Part shown: positions 26,783-34,319 of the stretch, piece by piece
Layout of the letters: each line of letters starts with the position of its first letter
How positions within the stretch are numbered: position 1 is the first letter of the stretch
From: Flavobacteriaceae bacterium
GTDB taxonomy: Bacteria > Bacteroidota > Bacteroidia > Flavobacteriales > Flavobacteriaceae
Length of the DNA stretch: 40,680 nt
Reading direction: 5' to 3'
Assembly: GCA_002719315.1 (NCBI GenBank)
Contig: PBHD01000005.1
Span: 83,041-123,720, forward strand
Notes under the pieces: model-generated
Seen by the model: only the letters and a program-made list of their open reading frames with translations
Told to the model about the DNA's origin: nothing
Database searches by the model: none
Translations under genes and position numbers: made by a program

Positions 26783-26811
26783 AAATCTTATGATTGACAA
26801 TCATAAGATTT
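26783..26811. repeat. Perfect 29-bp palindrome (14-bp arms, 1-base centre)
   Basis: The left arm AAATCTTATGATTG (26783-26796) and the right arm CAATCATAAGATTT (26798-26811) are exact reverse complements around A26797. It lies between two diverging genes, so it is not a terminator for either. The two nearest promoter-like boxes are 43 bases to the left (minus strand) and 41 bases to the right (plus strand) of its centre. An operator or a recombination site is the likeliest explanation. The arms contain G and C, so chance formation from AT richness is improbable. Confidence 0.85.
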
Positions 26812-26837
26812 TATTAATTTATAATTCAAAGCGAAAT

Positions 26838-26845
26838 TACTTTTT
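26838..26845 (+). promoter_or_regulatory. -7-like box upstream of the recombinase gene
   Basis: TACTTTTT is one mismatch from TAnnTTTG. It is embedded in CGAAATTACTTTTTT (26832-26846), which resembles the region before dut at 12767-12781. About 87 bases separate it from the recombinase ATG. Confidence 0.3.
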
Positions 26846-26932
26846 TAATTTAATCAATGAATATAATATATAAAAGAAATTTTATTTTATTTAAAATATA
26901 TATTAATTTTATAATATTGTTTTTTATTGTTT

Positions 26933-28366
26933 ATGAAAGAAAAAATAAATAATTTCATTATTGGGCTTTATTTGAATAAGCACCATAGTTTAATTTCAAA
27001 TAATGAATATTATAAAATAAAACTTAGAGTATATTCTTGTCTTGAGAAAAAGACAAAAATGTATGTTTTAAACAATGCTATTTTAACATTAAAAGATTGG
27101 ATTCAAATAAATAATAATAAATTAATTAGTAAAAGTAATTTAGAAAAAAAATCTATAATTAATTTTTATAAAAATCTAGCTGTAAATATTTGTTTAAGAG
27201 ATGAGGTTAAATATCTAAATGATTTTGATACTATATGGAGGAATCCAAATAAATTACCATTGAATGTGTATGATTTTTTGAAAACAAAACAGCAGGAAGT
27301 ATTAATTAATAATGGAATTAGTTATTCTAATGATTTTAAATACTTGTTTTATCACTTAAAAGATTTTTCTTATAAGATAGATATTGATAGAAATACTTTA
27401 AACAATAAAAAACGACTAAATTTTAAAAGTAATTTAGAAATTAGCCTAAGTTTTTATGACATAACAGTTAATTTTCTGAATAAATTTGAAGAGTTTTTAA
27501 ATTCCATACCAAATAAAAAAATATACCCTTATATTAAAAGAAATAAAGAAATTTCTTTAGGATCCATATCCAAATATATTAGAGCTTTAAGAGTTTGTTT
27601 TAATGAAATTATTTATAAAAATAAATTATTAAATAGCTCAGTATATCCCTTTTCAAGAAAGATAGGTGATGGAGGGTATAGAATTAAAACATATACAAAC
27701 TCAAAATCCAATGTATTAAGTGACAATGATTTAAGATTATTGTTATCATATGATACTAAAAATAAAAGGTATAAAAGAGCCCATGATTTTTGGGTATTTT
27801 CTTTTTATGCAAAAGGCATGAATATGAATGATATTGCAAGGTTAAAATGGAAGGATATTGATGAAATAAATGGGAAAAAATTTTTTACATTTTATAGAGG
27901 AATTAAAAGGTCTGAAAATCAACCTAAAATTAAAGTTAATATTTCCAATTTAATGTGGTTTATAATAAATAGAAATAGGGGTAATGAAAAATATCTTTTT
28001 AATATTATTAACGATTTGAATCCTAAAAAAAATGAGATTGAAAAATATAAGAATAAAGAATCTAGGTTTTGTAATAAATATTTAAAATTTATTCAAAATG
28101 AATTGGGAATTTTTCAAAATGAACAATTAATGATGAGTACTGCAAGGCATACAGCAACTTTTACCGCTTTAAAAGGAGGGTTAAATCCCTTAGATATAGG
28201 TAAACATTTGGGAAATATAGATAATAGATCGATTTATTCTTATACTAAATCTCTTATTCAAATTCCAGGTAGAACAGAGGATGACGATATGCAACAAATG
28301 CTTTTAGATAAGTCAAAAAAGATAGTTAGGGATAAAAATGGTAATTTAGTAATAATAGATATATAA
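26933..28366 (+). CDS. Tyrosine recombinase / phage-type integrase with altered catalytic residues
   Basis: A 477-aa protein of the lambda-integrase fold in the form usual for Bacteroidota. The catalytic domain spans about 265-445. It keeps the second Arg in MMSTARHTATFTALKGG (R405), a beta-strand Lys (about K325, GIKRSENQP) and a likely nucleophile Y437 in SIYSYTKS. The helix that usually carries Arg I reads FSFYAKGMNMNDIARLKW; Bacteroidota relatives mostly have RGM there, so the Arg is Lys. The His of LGH is Asn (LGN, 426-428). The N-terminal 250 residues would hold arm- and core-binding domains. ATG at 26933 is preferred over TTG at 26927. No cargo genes or attachment sites were recognised; Asn/Lys-rich composition matches its neighbours. 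Confidence 0.85.
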   Translation: MKEKINNFIIGLYLNKHHSLISNNEYYKIKLRVYSCLEKKTKMYVLNNAILTLKDWIQINNNKLISKSNLEKKSIINFYKNLAVNICLRDEVKYLNDFDTIWRNPNKLPLNVYDFLKTKQQEVLINNGISYSNDFKYLFYHLKDFSYKIDIDRNTLNNKKRLNFKSNLEISLSFYDITVNFLNKFEEFLNSIPNKKIYPYIKRNKEISLGSISKYIRALRVCFNEIIYKNKLLNSSVYPFSRKIGDGGYRIKTYTNSKSNVLSDNDLRLLLSYDTKNKRYKRAHDFWVFSFYAKGMNMNDIARLKWKDIDEINGKKFFTFYRGIKRSENQPKIKVNISNLMWFIINRNRGNEKYLFNIINDLNPKKNEIEKYKNKESRFCNKYLKFIQNELGIFQNEQLMMSTARHTATFTALKGGLNPLDIGKHLGNIDNRSIYSYTKSLIQIPGRTEDDDMQQMLLDKSKKIVRDKNGNLVIIDI

Positions 28367-28396
28367 ACAATTAGATTATGTTTAATTTATAAATAA

Positions 28397-29182
28397 ATGA
28401 AAAACAGCAAGTTAAATATTATTATTTTCCTTTTATTTTATTCTTGTAATACAAATTATGATTCGAAATGGGAGTATTATTTTTTAAATAATTCTTTAGA
28501 AGGTTGGCATATTTTTCAAGATAATGGAGAAAAATCAGGATGGGAAGTGAAAGATGATATTTTAACCTTTACAGGAGTTTCAGATATGGAAACCGGAAAA
28601 GGAGATGCTAGCCTATTGTCTGATAAAATTTATTACAATTTTGAAATTAAATTTGATTGGAAAGTTGTAAAGGGTGCAAATAGTGGTTTTATGTGGGGTG
28701 TAAATGAAGATATAAAATATAAATATCCCTATCAAACTGGACCCGAAATTCAGATTTTAGATCCCTATGTTTATGAAAACTATAAGTCTGTTTTAGGTGG
28801 AGAGATAGAGGAAAATAATATTTTAACTGATATAGAAGAGCGCAAGCATTTTGTCGGATCTTTATATGATCTTTCAGCTCCTTCAAAAGATTTAATAGTT
28901 TATCCTTCTGATAAATGGAACACTTATCATATAATTATTAATTATGATAAGAACTTAGGTAATGTTTTTTTGAACAATAAATTAATTAATAGTTTCCCAT
29001 TAAAAGGTCAAAAATGGGATTCAATGTTAAGAAAAAGTAAGTTTAGTAAATCAAAGGATTATCCTTATTTAGGTGATTCTAGATGGTATGATTTTGGAAA
29101 ATTTCATAAAGGAAAAATTTGCTTTCAAGACCATCCAGGAGAGGTTTCTTTTAAAAATGTTCGAGTTAGAGAAATTAAATAA
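28397..29182 (+). CDS. DUF1080 (3-keto-disaccharide hydrolase-like) lipoprotein
   Basis: A 261-aa lipoprotein with lipobox LFYSC (Cys 16 acylated). The body is a concanavalin-like jelly roll: SLEGWHIFQDNGEKSGWEVKD, then FEIKFDWKVVKGANSGFMWGV, then GPEIQILDPYVYENY, and near the end PGEVSFKNVRVREIK, which are the recurring features of DUF1080. Some members hydrolyse 3-keto-glycosides; others only bind sugars. Exposure at the cell envelope suggests use of oxidised disaccharides or glycans. The stop is 4 bases from the stop of the convergent RidA-type gene. No partner 3-dehydrogenase gene is in the window. Confidence 0.85.
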   Translation: MKNSKLNIIIFLLFYSCNTNYDSKWEYYFLNNSLEGWHIFQDNGEKSGWEVKDDILTFTGVSDMETGKGDASLLSDKIYYNFEIKFDWKVVKGANSGFMWGVNEDIKYKYPYQTGPEIQILDPYVYENYKSVLGGEIEENNILTDIEERKHFVGSLYDLSAPSKDLIVYPSDKWNTYHIIINYDKNLGNVFLNNKLINSFPLKGQKWDSMLRKSKFSKSKDYPYLGDSRWYDFGKFHKGKICFQDHPGEVSFKNVRVREIK

Positions 29183-29186
29183 AAAG

Positions 29187-29657
29187 TTATCTAATGGCCC
29201 AGCATTCTATCTCTACTCTAGCATTTAATGCTAATCCACTTCCAGCAAAAGCACTTCTTGAAGGAAGATCATTGTTAAAAAATTTTCTATATTCTTCACT
29301 CATCTCAGGCCAATCATTAATATCTGAAAGCATACAAGTACATTTAAAAATCTTTTCTAAAGAACTTCCATTTCTTTCAAGAATGGATTTTATATTCATC
29401 ATAGTTTGCCTTGTTTCTTCTTTTATACCTCCTTCAACTAATTTTCCATTATTTAAAGTACCTATTTGTCCTGACAAATAAATTATATTATTAACAATAG
29501 TTGCCTCAGAAAAAGGATAATTGTTTTTCTTTGCTTCTGGACTATTAATGAATTTTATTTTTTGTGAATATTTTTTTTCTGAGTCAGAATTAGAATTTTC
29601 TACTACACAGCCAGAGAAAAAGAATATTATTAAAAAAGCAATTATTATATTTTTCAT
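29187..29657 (-). CDS. RidA-family protein as a secreted lipoprotein
   Basis: A 156-aa protein with a lipoprotein signal (FFFSGC, Cys 17) and a complete RidA/YjgF/UK114 domain at about 35-156. The domain has IVNNIIYLSGQIG, the Arg that binds the substrate carboxylate (R134 in LPSRSAFA, corresponding to Arg105 of E. coli RidA) and the late Glu (E149, VEIECWA). RidA deaminates reactive enamines and imines in the cytoplasm. An exported, lipid-anchored version must act on something periplasmic or extracellular, or have another binding role. It ends 4 bases from the DUF1080 gene (convergent) and follows the TonB-plug-like gene by 1 base, so these two minus-strand genes form an operon. Confidence 0.9.
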   Translation of the reverse strand: MKNIIIAFLIIFFFSGCVVENSNSDSEKKYSQKIKFINSPEAKKNNYPFSEATIVNNIIYLSGQIGTLNNGKLVEGGIKEETRQTMMNIKSILERNGSSLEKIFKCTCMLSDINDWPEMSEEYRKFFNNDLPSRSAFAGSGLALNARVEIECWAIR

Positions 29658-29658
29658 T

Positions 29659-30117
29659 TTAATTATTAACTGTGATTATTTCTATTACACCAGCTCTACC
29701 CATTTGCCCCCACTTGTTAGTTTCTGCTAAAGATTTATAAACTCTTACATCTCTTATATTTTGATATGGTAAAGTTTCTGGAGGATTATCGAAAATTTGA
29801 CCATCTACAACCCATAAAGGATAAATTTTACCTGATTTAAATGATAAAGATTCTCTTAAAATCACGGTTCCTTTTTCTAAATTGATTTTAGCTACTCCAA
29901 GATGTTCTCTTATAGCAACTACTATATTAGGAGCATATTCATTAATTCCCCAAGGATTTAATCCTCTTTTTTCATATCTAGCTTTTTGTTTTTCAAATGC
30001 TTTTTGCTTTTTTAACTGTCTGATTTCTTTTCTAGTTAATTCTTTAGCCTCAATATTTTTTTGAGCATTAATAAAAAAACTAAGAATAAAAGCAAAAAAT
30101 ATAAAGTAAGTTCTCAT
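29659..30117 (-). CDS. Small secreted TonB-plug-like protein
   Basis: A 152-aa secreted protein: signal peptide MRTYFIFFAFILSFFINAQ, a basic helix (ELTRKEIRQLKKQKAFEKQK), and a C-terminal stretch resembling part of the plug domain of TonB-dependent receptors (PLWVVDGQIFDNPP, then IRDVRVYKSLAETNKWGQMG, then AGVIEIIT). It lacks the barrel. Such free-standing plug-like proteins are frequent in flavobacteria and have no assigned role. The frame is open to an ATG at 30138, but the ATG at 30117 gives a cleaner signal peptide. It lies upstream of the RidA-type lipoprotein with a 1-base gap. Confidence 0.78.
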   Translation of the reverse strand: MRTYFIFFAFILSFFINAQKNIEAKELTRKEIRQLKKQKAFEKQKARYEKRGLNPWGINEYAPNIVVAIREHLGVAKINLEKGTVILRESLSFKSGKIYPLWVVDGQIFDNPPETLPYQNIRDVRVYKSLAETNKWGQMGRAGVIEIITVNN

Positions 30118-30127
30118 TATAAAATTT

Positions 30128-30208
30128 CTATAAATCAAGAGCCCATTTGATTATTAAGACTATTACTATGAATAGATAGAAAGATAAAGTAAAAATTTTT
30201 GCGGCCAT
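30128..30208 (-). CDS. Possible 26-aa membrane microprotein
   Basis: An ATG-TAG frame encoding 26 residues, of which positions 6-22 (FTLSFYLFIVIVLIIKW) form one membrane-spanning helix. It sits 10 bases upstream of the plug-like gene on the same strand, where a leader or small membrane protein could be. Nothing else supports translation, and AT-rich DNA produces such hydrophobic runs by chance, so this is tentative. Confidence 0.3.
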   Translation of the reverse strand: MAAKIFTLSFYLFIVIVLIIKWALDL

Positions 30209-30287
30209 TAATTCTATTATTTACTAAAGATAGAAATAATCTTTTTAGAGAATAGAATTTAAATAAGTTTTTATTTTTTAAGATAAA

Positions 30288-30458
30288 TTAATTATTCAAA
30301 GAATTAATTTTCTTTTTAATTGCTTTATAAATTCCCGCACAAGCATCATAATCTTCAAGTTTTTCGTACTTATATAAAGTTCTATATAAGTCATTTAATG
30401 ATGCCCCTCTCTCTATGGCAGATAAGGTTTTTTTATAAAATTTATTAGTTAAATCCAT
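30288..30458 (-). CDS. Small unknown protein, 56 aa
   Basis: An ATG-TAA frame of 56 codons encoding a soluble, helical, charged protein (start MDLTNKFYKKTLSAIERGAS; middle YRTLYKYEKLEDYDACAGI; Lys-rich end). Codon and amino-acid use resemble the surrounding genes, and the rare Gly, Ala and Cys codons make it look like a true gene, not AT noise. A TACGATATTTGA stretch lies 33 bases upstream on the same strand (30491-30502), the same 12-mer that precedes plsC. I recognise no family. It lies between the plug-like operon and the divergent serine racemase-type gene. Confidence 0.6.
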   Translation of the reverse strand: MDLTNKFYKKTLSAIERGASLNDLYRTLYKYEKLEDYDACAGIYKAIKKKINSLNN

Positions 30459-30595
30459 AATATAAAATCAACTTTTCGTATTTGTAAATTTCAAATATCG
30501 TACCAAAAATGAAAAACAGACAAAAAGTCAATTAGATAGTGTCATAAATTTAAAGATTCATTTTTATATTTCTTAAATTTAGAAAAAGTATTAAT

Positions 30596-31531
30596 ATGAC
30601 AAAAGACATATTTATTGAATGTCATGAAAGGATAAAACCATTTATTCACAATACACCAATAATTAAATCTGAACTAATTGACAAATTAGTTGGAGCTAAA
30701 ATATACTTTAAATGTGATAATTTTCAGAAAATGGGAGCTTTTAAAATGAGAGGAGCAACTAATGCTATAATGCAATTATCAAATACAGAAAAAAGAAAAG
30801 GTGTTGTGACTCATTCATCTGGAAATTTTGCTCAAGCTTTATCATTAGGTGCAAAAAGTTTAAATGTCCCTGCTTATATAGTCATGCCTGAATCAGCAGC
30901 GGATGTTAAAAAAGAAGCTGTGAAGAATTACAAAGGGATACTTTTTGAATGTAAATCAACATTAAAAGATAGAGAGGATAAGGCTAATGAGATAGTTAGA
31001 GAAAAGGGAGCTTGTTTTATTCATCCATCAAATGATTTAAATGTTATTATTGGACAAGGAACAGCATGTAAAGAATTATTGGAGAAAAAGACGGATTTAG
31101 ATTTTGTTTTTGTTCCAGTTGGAGGAGGAGGCTTAATTGCCGGATCTGCATTAGCAGCAAAATATTTTGGAAAAAACTGTAAGGTAATAGGTGGAGAACC
31201 TTTTGAAGTTGATGATGCTTATAGATCACTAAAATCTGGAAAGATAGAGACTAATTTGTCGACTAATACAATAGCAGATGGATTAAAAACTCAATTAGGA
31301 GATATAAATTTCCCTATTATAAAAAAACATGTTGAGAGAATAATTAGAGTAACTGAAAACGAAATAATTTTATCATTAAGGCTTATTTGGGAAAGGCTGA
31401 AAATTGTATGTGAGCCATCTTGTGCAGTGGCATTAGCAGCATTGATTAGAGAAAAAAAAGATTTTAGAAATAAAAAGATAGGTATTATAATATCAGGAGG
31501 AAATGTTGATTTATCCAAACTTCCTTTTTAA
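30596..31531 (+). CDS. PLP-dependent serine racemase / threonine dehydratase-type enzyme
   Basis: A 311-aa fold-type II pyridoxal-phosphate enzyme. The PLP lysine is K50 in MGAFKMRGATNAI, the substrate loop is SSGNFAQALS (about 84-93), and the phosphate-binding glycines are GGGG in VPVGGGGLIAG. It ends after the catalytic domain and lacks the ACT-type regulatory domain of biosynthetic threonine deaminase (IlvA). It should therefore be a catabolic threonine/serine dehydratase or a serine racemase, the two being hard to separate by sequence. The ATG at 30596 follows a TAAATTTA box at about 30574. The next gene starts 20 bases later. Confidence 0.92.
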   Translation: MTKDIFIECHERIKPFIHNTPIIKSELIDKLVGAKIYFKCDNFQKMGAFKMRGATNAIMQLSNTEKRKGVVTHSSGNFAQALSLGAKSLNVPAYIVMPESAADVKKEAVKNYKGILFECKSTLKDREDKANEIVREKGACFIHPSNDLNVIIGQGTACKELLEKKTDLDFVFVPVGGGGLIAGSALAAKYFGKNCKVIGGEPFEVDDAYRSLKSGKIETNLSTNTIADGLKTQLGDINFPIIKKHVERIIRVTENEIILSLRLIWERLKIVCEPSCAVALAALIREKKDFRNKKIGIIISGGNVDLSKLPF

Positions 31532-31551
31532 CTTGTGATAAAATGAATTAA

Positions 31552-32097
31552 ATGTTTAAAATTTATAACTTAATTTTTTCAATAATTTTTATTTTTTCTT
31601 GTTCCAAAGATGAAAAATCACCTGGGGAAGATTTATTAAGTCAAGATAATGAGGATGCAGTTTTAGCATTAAAAGTTCACAATGATGCTAGAAAAGAAGT
31701 AGGAGTAGAAATACTCGAGTGGTCAAATGAGCTATCTAAAGATGCTAAAGCCTATGCCGAAATTCTTGCCAAAAATAATAATGGGTTAATTCATTCAAAA
31801 AATATTGAAAGAGAAGGTCAAGGAGAAAATTTATATTACGCATGGAACTCATCAGAGAAAATTGAAAATCCTTTAAATGATGGATCAGTGGCTTGGTACA
31901 ATGAAATTAAAGATTATGAATATGCTGAAATTGGTTCTTCACTTAATGAAGGTAAGGTAATTGGCCATTATACTCAAATGGTTTGGAATTCAACTAAATA
32001 TTTAGGAATGGGATCTGCAATTTCTTCTGATGGAAAAGTATATGTTGTAGCAAGATATAATCCGCCAGGAAATTATATTGGACAATTTCCATATTAA
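31552..32097 (+). CDS. CAP-domain (SCP/PR-1) lipoprotein
   Basis: A 181-aa lipoprotein with lipobox IFSC (Cys 17). The CAP domain covers about 38-181. It has VHNDARKEVG at the start, H81 and E92 in the cleft, the CAP1 signature GHYTQMVWNST (138-148), and the CAP2 signature ARYNPPGNYIGQ (167-178). The His/Glu tetrad of the family appears complete (H81, E92, E134 and H139). CAP proteins are exported and bind lipids, metals or glycans; bacterial roles are poorly known. Independent expression is possible but not evident. It is followed by another envelope lipoprotein gene. Confidence 0.93.
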   Translation: MFKIYNLIFSIIFIFSCSKDEKSPGEDLLSQDNEDAVLALKVHNDARKEVGVEILEWSNELSKDAKAYAEILAKNNNGLIHSKNIEREGQGENLYYAWNSSEKIENPLNDGSVAWYNEIKDYEYAEIGSSLNEGKVIGHYTQMVWNSTKYLGMGSAISSDGKVYVVARYNPPGNYIGQFPY

Positions 32098-32167
32098 AGT
32101 AAAATTTGATTTTAATTTTTATTAATTATAATTGTTATTTTTAGAAAAGATATAAATCTAAATTTTT

Positions 32168-34261
32168 ATGAGAAAATATTTATTTCTCAATTTATTAATA
32201 ATTTTCTTTTCCAATTGTACAAAAGATTATCTTTTAGATGTTACTGTATCTCCACCATTATCAGGTATAGTTTCTCCTGAATCTGGATCCTATAAAGAAG
32301 GGTCAACAGTCTCAATTGTAGCTACTCCAAACCCTGAGTATGAATTTGTTGGATGGTCAGGAGATGAAACAGGAAGTGCTAACCTTTTATCATTTGAGAT
32401 AAATTCTAATAAAAATATTATTGCTCAATTTCAGAAAAGAAAATATAATTTAAAAATTAATATTTTAGGAGAAGGTACTGTATCTGAAGAAATTATATCT
32501 TCATCTAAAAATTCTGATTATGAATCTGGAACAATTGTTAGATTAACAGCTATTCCTTCTTCAGGGTACTATTTTACTGGGTGGAGTAATGATGTAAGTG
32601 GTGATACTAACCCTGTTGAGATTAATATTAATAGGGCTAAGACAATTACTGCAAAATTTCAAAAGAAATCTTATAGTTTGGAGATAAAGGTTGAGGGAGA
32701 TGGCACAGTAGAAGAGGAAATAGTAGATACTGGAAAATCTACAGATTATCTATTTGGAACTAAAGTGAAACTAACACCAAAACCTTCAGAGGGATGGGAT
32801 TTTATTAAATGGAAGGGAGATTATAATGGTGAGGAAAATCCCCTTGAGATTATAATAAATAAAGCTACAAATATTACTGCAAATTTTGAATATGGTGTTT
32901 TCTTAGAAAGTGTTGGAAGATGGAAATTGAAAAAGAAAAAAGGCTCTGAATTACCTCCAATTATAGACCAAAAGACTTTACTTAGAAATAATGAGTATGA
33001 CGTTTATGATATTTTATTTAATAGGGACTATACCTTTATTTTAAACACAAATACTGGTCAGATAAGCGGAACATTTGATGTTATTTCTAATACAGAAATT
33101 AAGCTTATAAATCAAGGGACTATTTCTAATATTAATGTTAGTAACAACCAAATTGAGTTTAGAATTAATATTTCAGGAAAATTCAGATTTGATGTAACTG
33201 GTCAAAGGGATCAAAATTTTCAAGAAGGAAAAATATATATTCCTGACACAAATTTAGAATTAGCTTTAATTGAACTGGGCTATGATGATATTCCTGATAA
33301 TTATATAGATTCTAATAAAGTTTCAGAAATACTGTTTCTAGATCTAAGCAATAAACAATTAACGGATTTAACAGGTTTAGAAAATTTCATTAATATAGAG
33401 AACCTTGATTTAAGTTCTAACCAATTAACTCAAGTTCCAATTGTAAATTTTACAAATCTTAAATCACTTAATTTAAATAATAATTTATTCTCTGTTTTGG
33501 ATTTGTCATTTAATGAAAAGATAAATTCTTTAAATGCTTCAAATAATCCTGACCTAACGTGTATCAAGGTAGGACCATCATTATATGATAATCTCCCTGC
33601 TGGGTATGTTGCAGATCAGGCCAGTTTTGAATTAGAGTGTAATTGCCCAACATTAACTTTAACATCTGGATTTAATTCAAAAGTTCAAACTCTGTGTAGC
33701 GGAGAACCAATGAATACAATTACTTATCAATTAGGGGGTGAAAATGTTTCAGCCTTTGTATTAGATTCAAATTCATTGCCTCTTGGAGTTACTTCTAGTC
33801 TTGATGACAATACTATTACGATTTCTGGAACTCCATTTTTTGATGGAAGTCAGGATGTTTATAATATTGTAATAAATACTTCTAATACAAATACTAATTG
33901 TTCTCAGGTTTCAAAAACAGTTGTAATTAATAAAAATATAGATAGTCCTGTATTAACTTTAGATTCTGGTTCTCCTGGCCAAGTTGCAGGGTCACTTTTA
34001 AATTTAAATCAAGTTTCCCAGGCCGTATGTATTAATACTCCGATTGTTCCAATTATTTACAGCTTTTCTGGTGTATCAAATGGAGTTAATGTTTCAGGTC
34101 TTCCTTTTGGAATTAGCGCTATCGTTTCTAATGGAGTAGTTACGATTTCTGGGACTCATGATCAAATAGGAGTATATAACTTTAGTGTAACTACAATAGG
34201 ATCTAATCAGTGTAATGAACTTAGTGCTCAAGGATCTATTGAATATAAAGTATGTGATTAG
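32168..34261 (+). CDS. Mosaic surface lipoprotein: InlB-type B repeats, leucine-rich repeats, Ig-like domains
   Basis: A 697-aa lipoprotein, lipobox FFSNC (Cys 17). Residues about 24-90, 93-165 and 168-240 are three divergent InlB B-type repeats, each with a G-x-V strand, an Y/F-x-F-x-x-W turn (FVGWSGD, FTGWSND, FIKWKGD) and a closing I-x-A-x-F. Residues about 245-345 resemble a lipocalin-like unit. At 355-475 are leucine-rich repeats (ILFLDLSNKQLTDLTGLENF and two further turns). From about 480 to the end are two Ig-like or cadherin-like Cys-containing domains. No type IX C-terminal sorting domain is seen. The lipid anchor and adhesive-type modules suggest surface binding; the ligand is unknown. 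Confidence 0.85.
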   Translation: MRKYLFLNLLIIFFSNCTKDYLLDVTVSPPLSGIVSPESGSYKEGSTVSIVATPNPEYEFVGWSGDETGSANLLSFEINSNKNIIAQFQKRKYNLKINILGEGTVSEEIISSSKNSDYESGTIVRLTAIPSSGYYFTGWSNDVSGDTNPVEININRAKTITAKFQKKSYSLEIKVEGDGTVEEEIVDTGKSTDYLFGTKVKLTPKPSEGWDFIKWKGDYNGEENPLEIIINKATNITANFEYGVFLESVGRWKLKKKKGSELPPIIDQKTLLRNNEYDVYDILFNRDYTFILNTNTGQISGTFDVISNTEIKLINQGTISNINVSNNQIEFRINISGKFRFDVTGQRDQNFQEGKIYIPDTNLELALIELGYDDIPDNYIDSNKVSEILFLDLSNKQLTDLTGLENFINIENLDLSSNQLTQVPIVNFTNLKSLNLNNNLFSVLDLSFNEKINSLNASNNPDLTCIKVGPSLYDNLPAGYVADQASFELECNCPTLTLTSGFNSKVQTLCSGEPMNTITYQLGGENVSAFVLDSNSLPLGVTSSLDDNTITISGTPFFDGSQDVYNIVINTSNTNTNCSQVSKTVVINKNIDSPVLTLDSGSPGQVAGSLLNLNQVSQAVCINTPIVPIIYSFSGVSNGVNVSGLPFGISAIVSNGVVTISGTHDQIGVYNFSVTTIGSNQCNELSAQGSIEYKVCD

Positions 34262-34319
34262 ATAATTTTCAAAAATAATTTAAAGATTTTGATATTCACA
34301 TTTTATTTAACTTTAAAAA

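Noticed and set aside
26783-26811. Intrinsic transcription terminator
   Set aside because: Both flanking genes point away from it, so no transcript from an adjacent gene would need to end here.
26783-26811. Chromosome dimer resolution (dif) site
   Set aside because: dif has two 11-bp arms of CATAA...TTATG orientation around a 6-bp centre; here the order is inverted (TTATG...CATAA) with a 1-base centre.
26740-26932. tRNA gene as integration target next to the recombinase
   Set aside because: No cloverleaf, no GC-richer 70-90-base stretch and no TTCGA-type T-loop in this or any other intergenic gap of the window.
29194-29730. Two plus-strand open frames antisense to the RidA-type and plug-like genes
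   Set aside because: The minus-strand genes have clear domains and signal peptides; the antisense frames have none.
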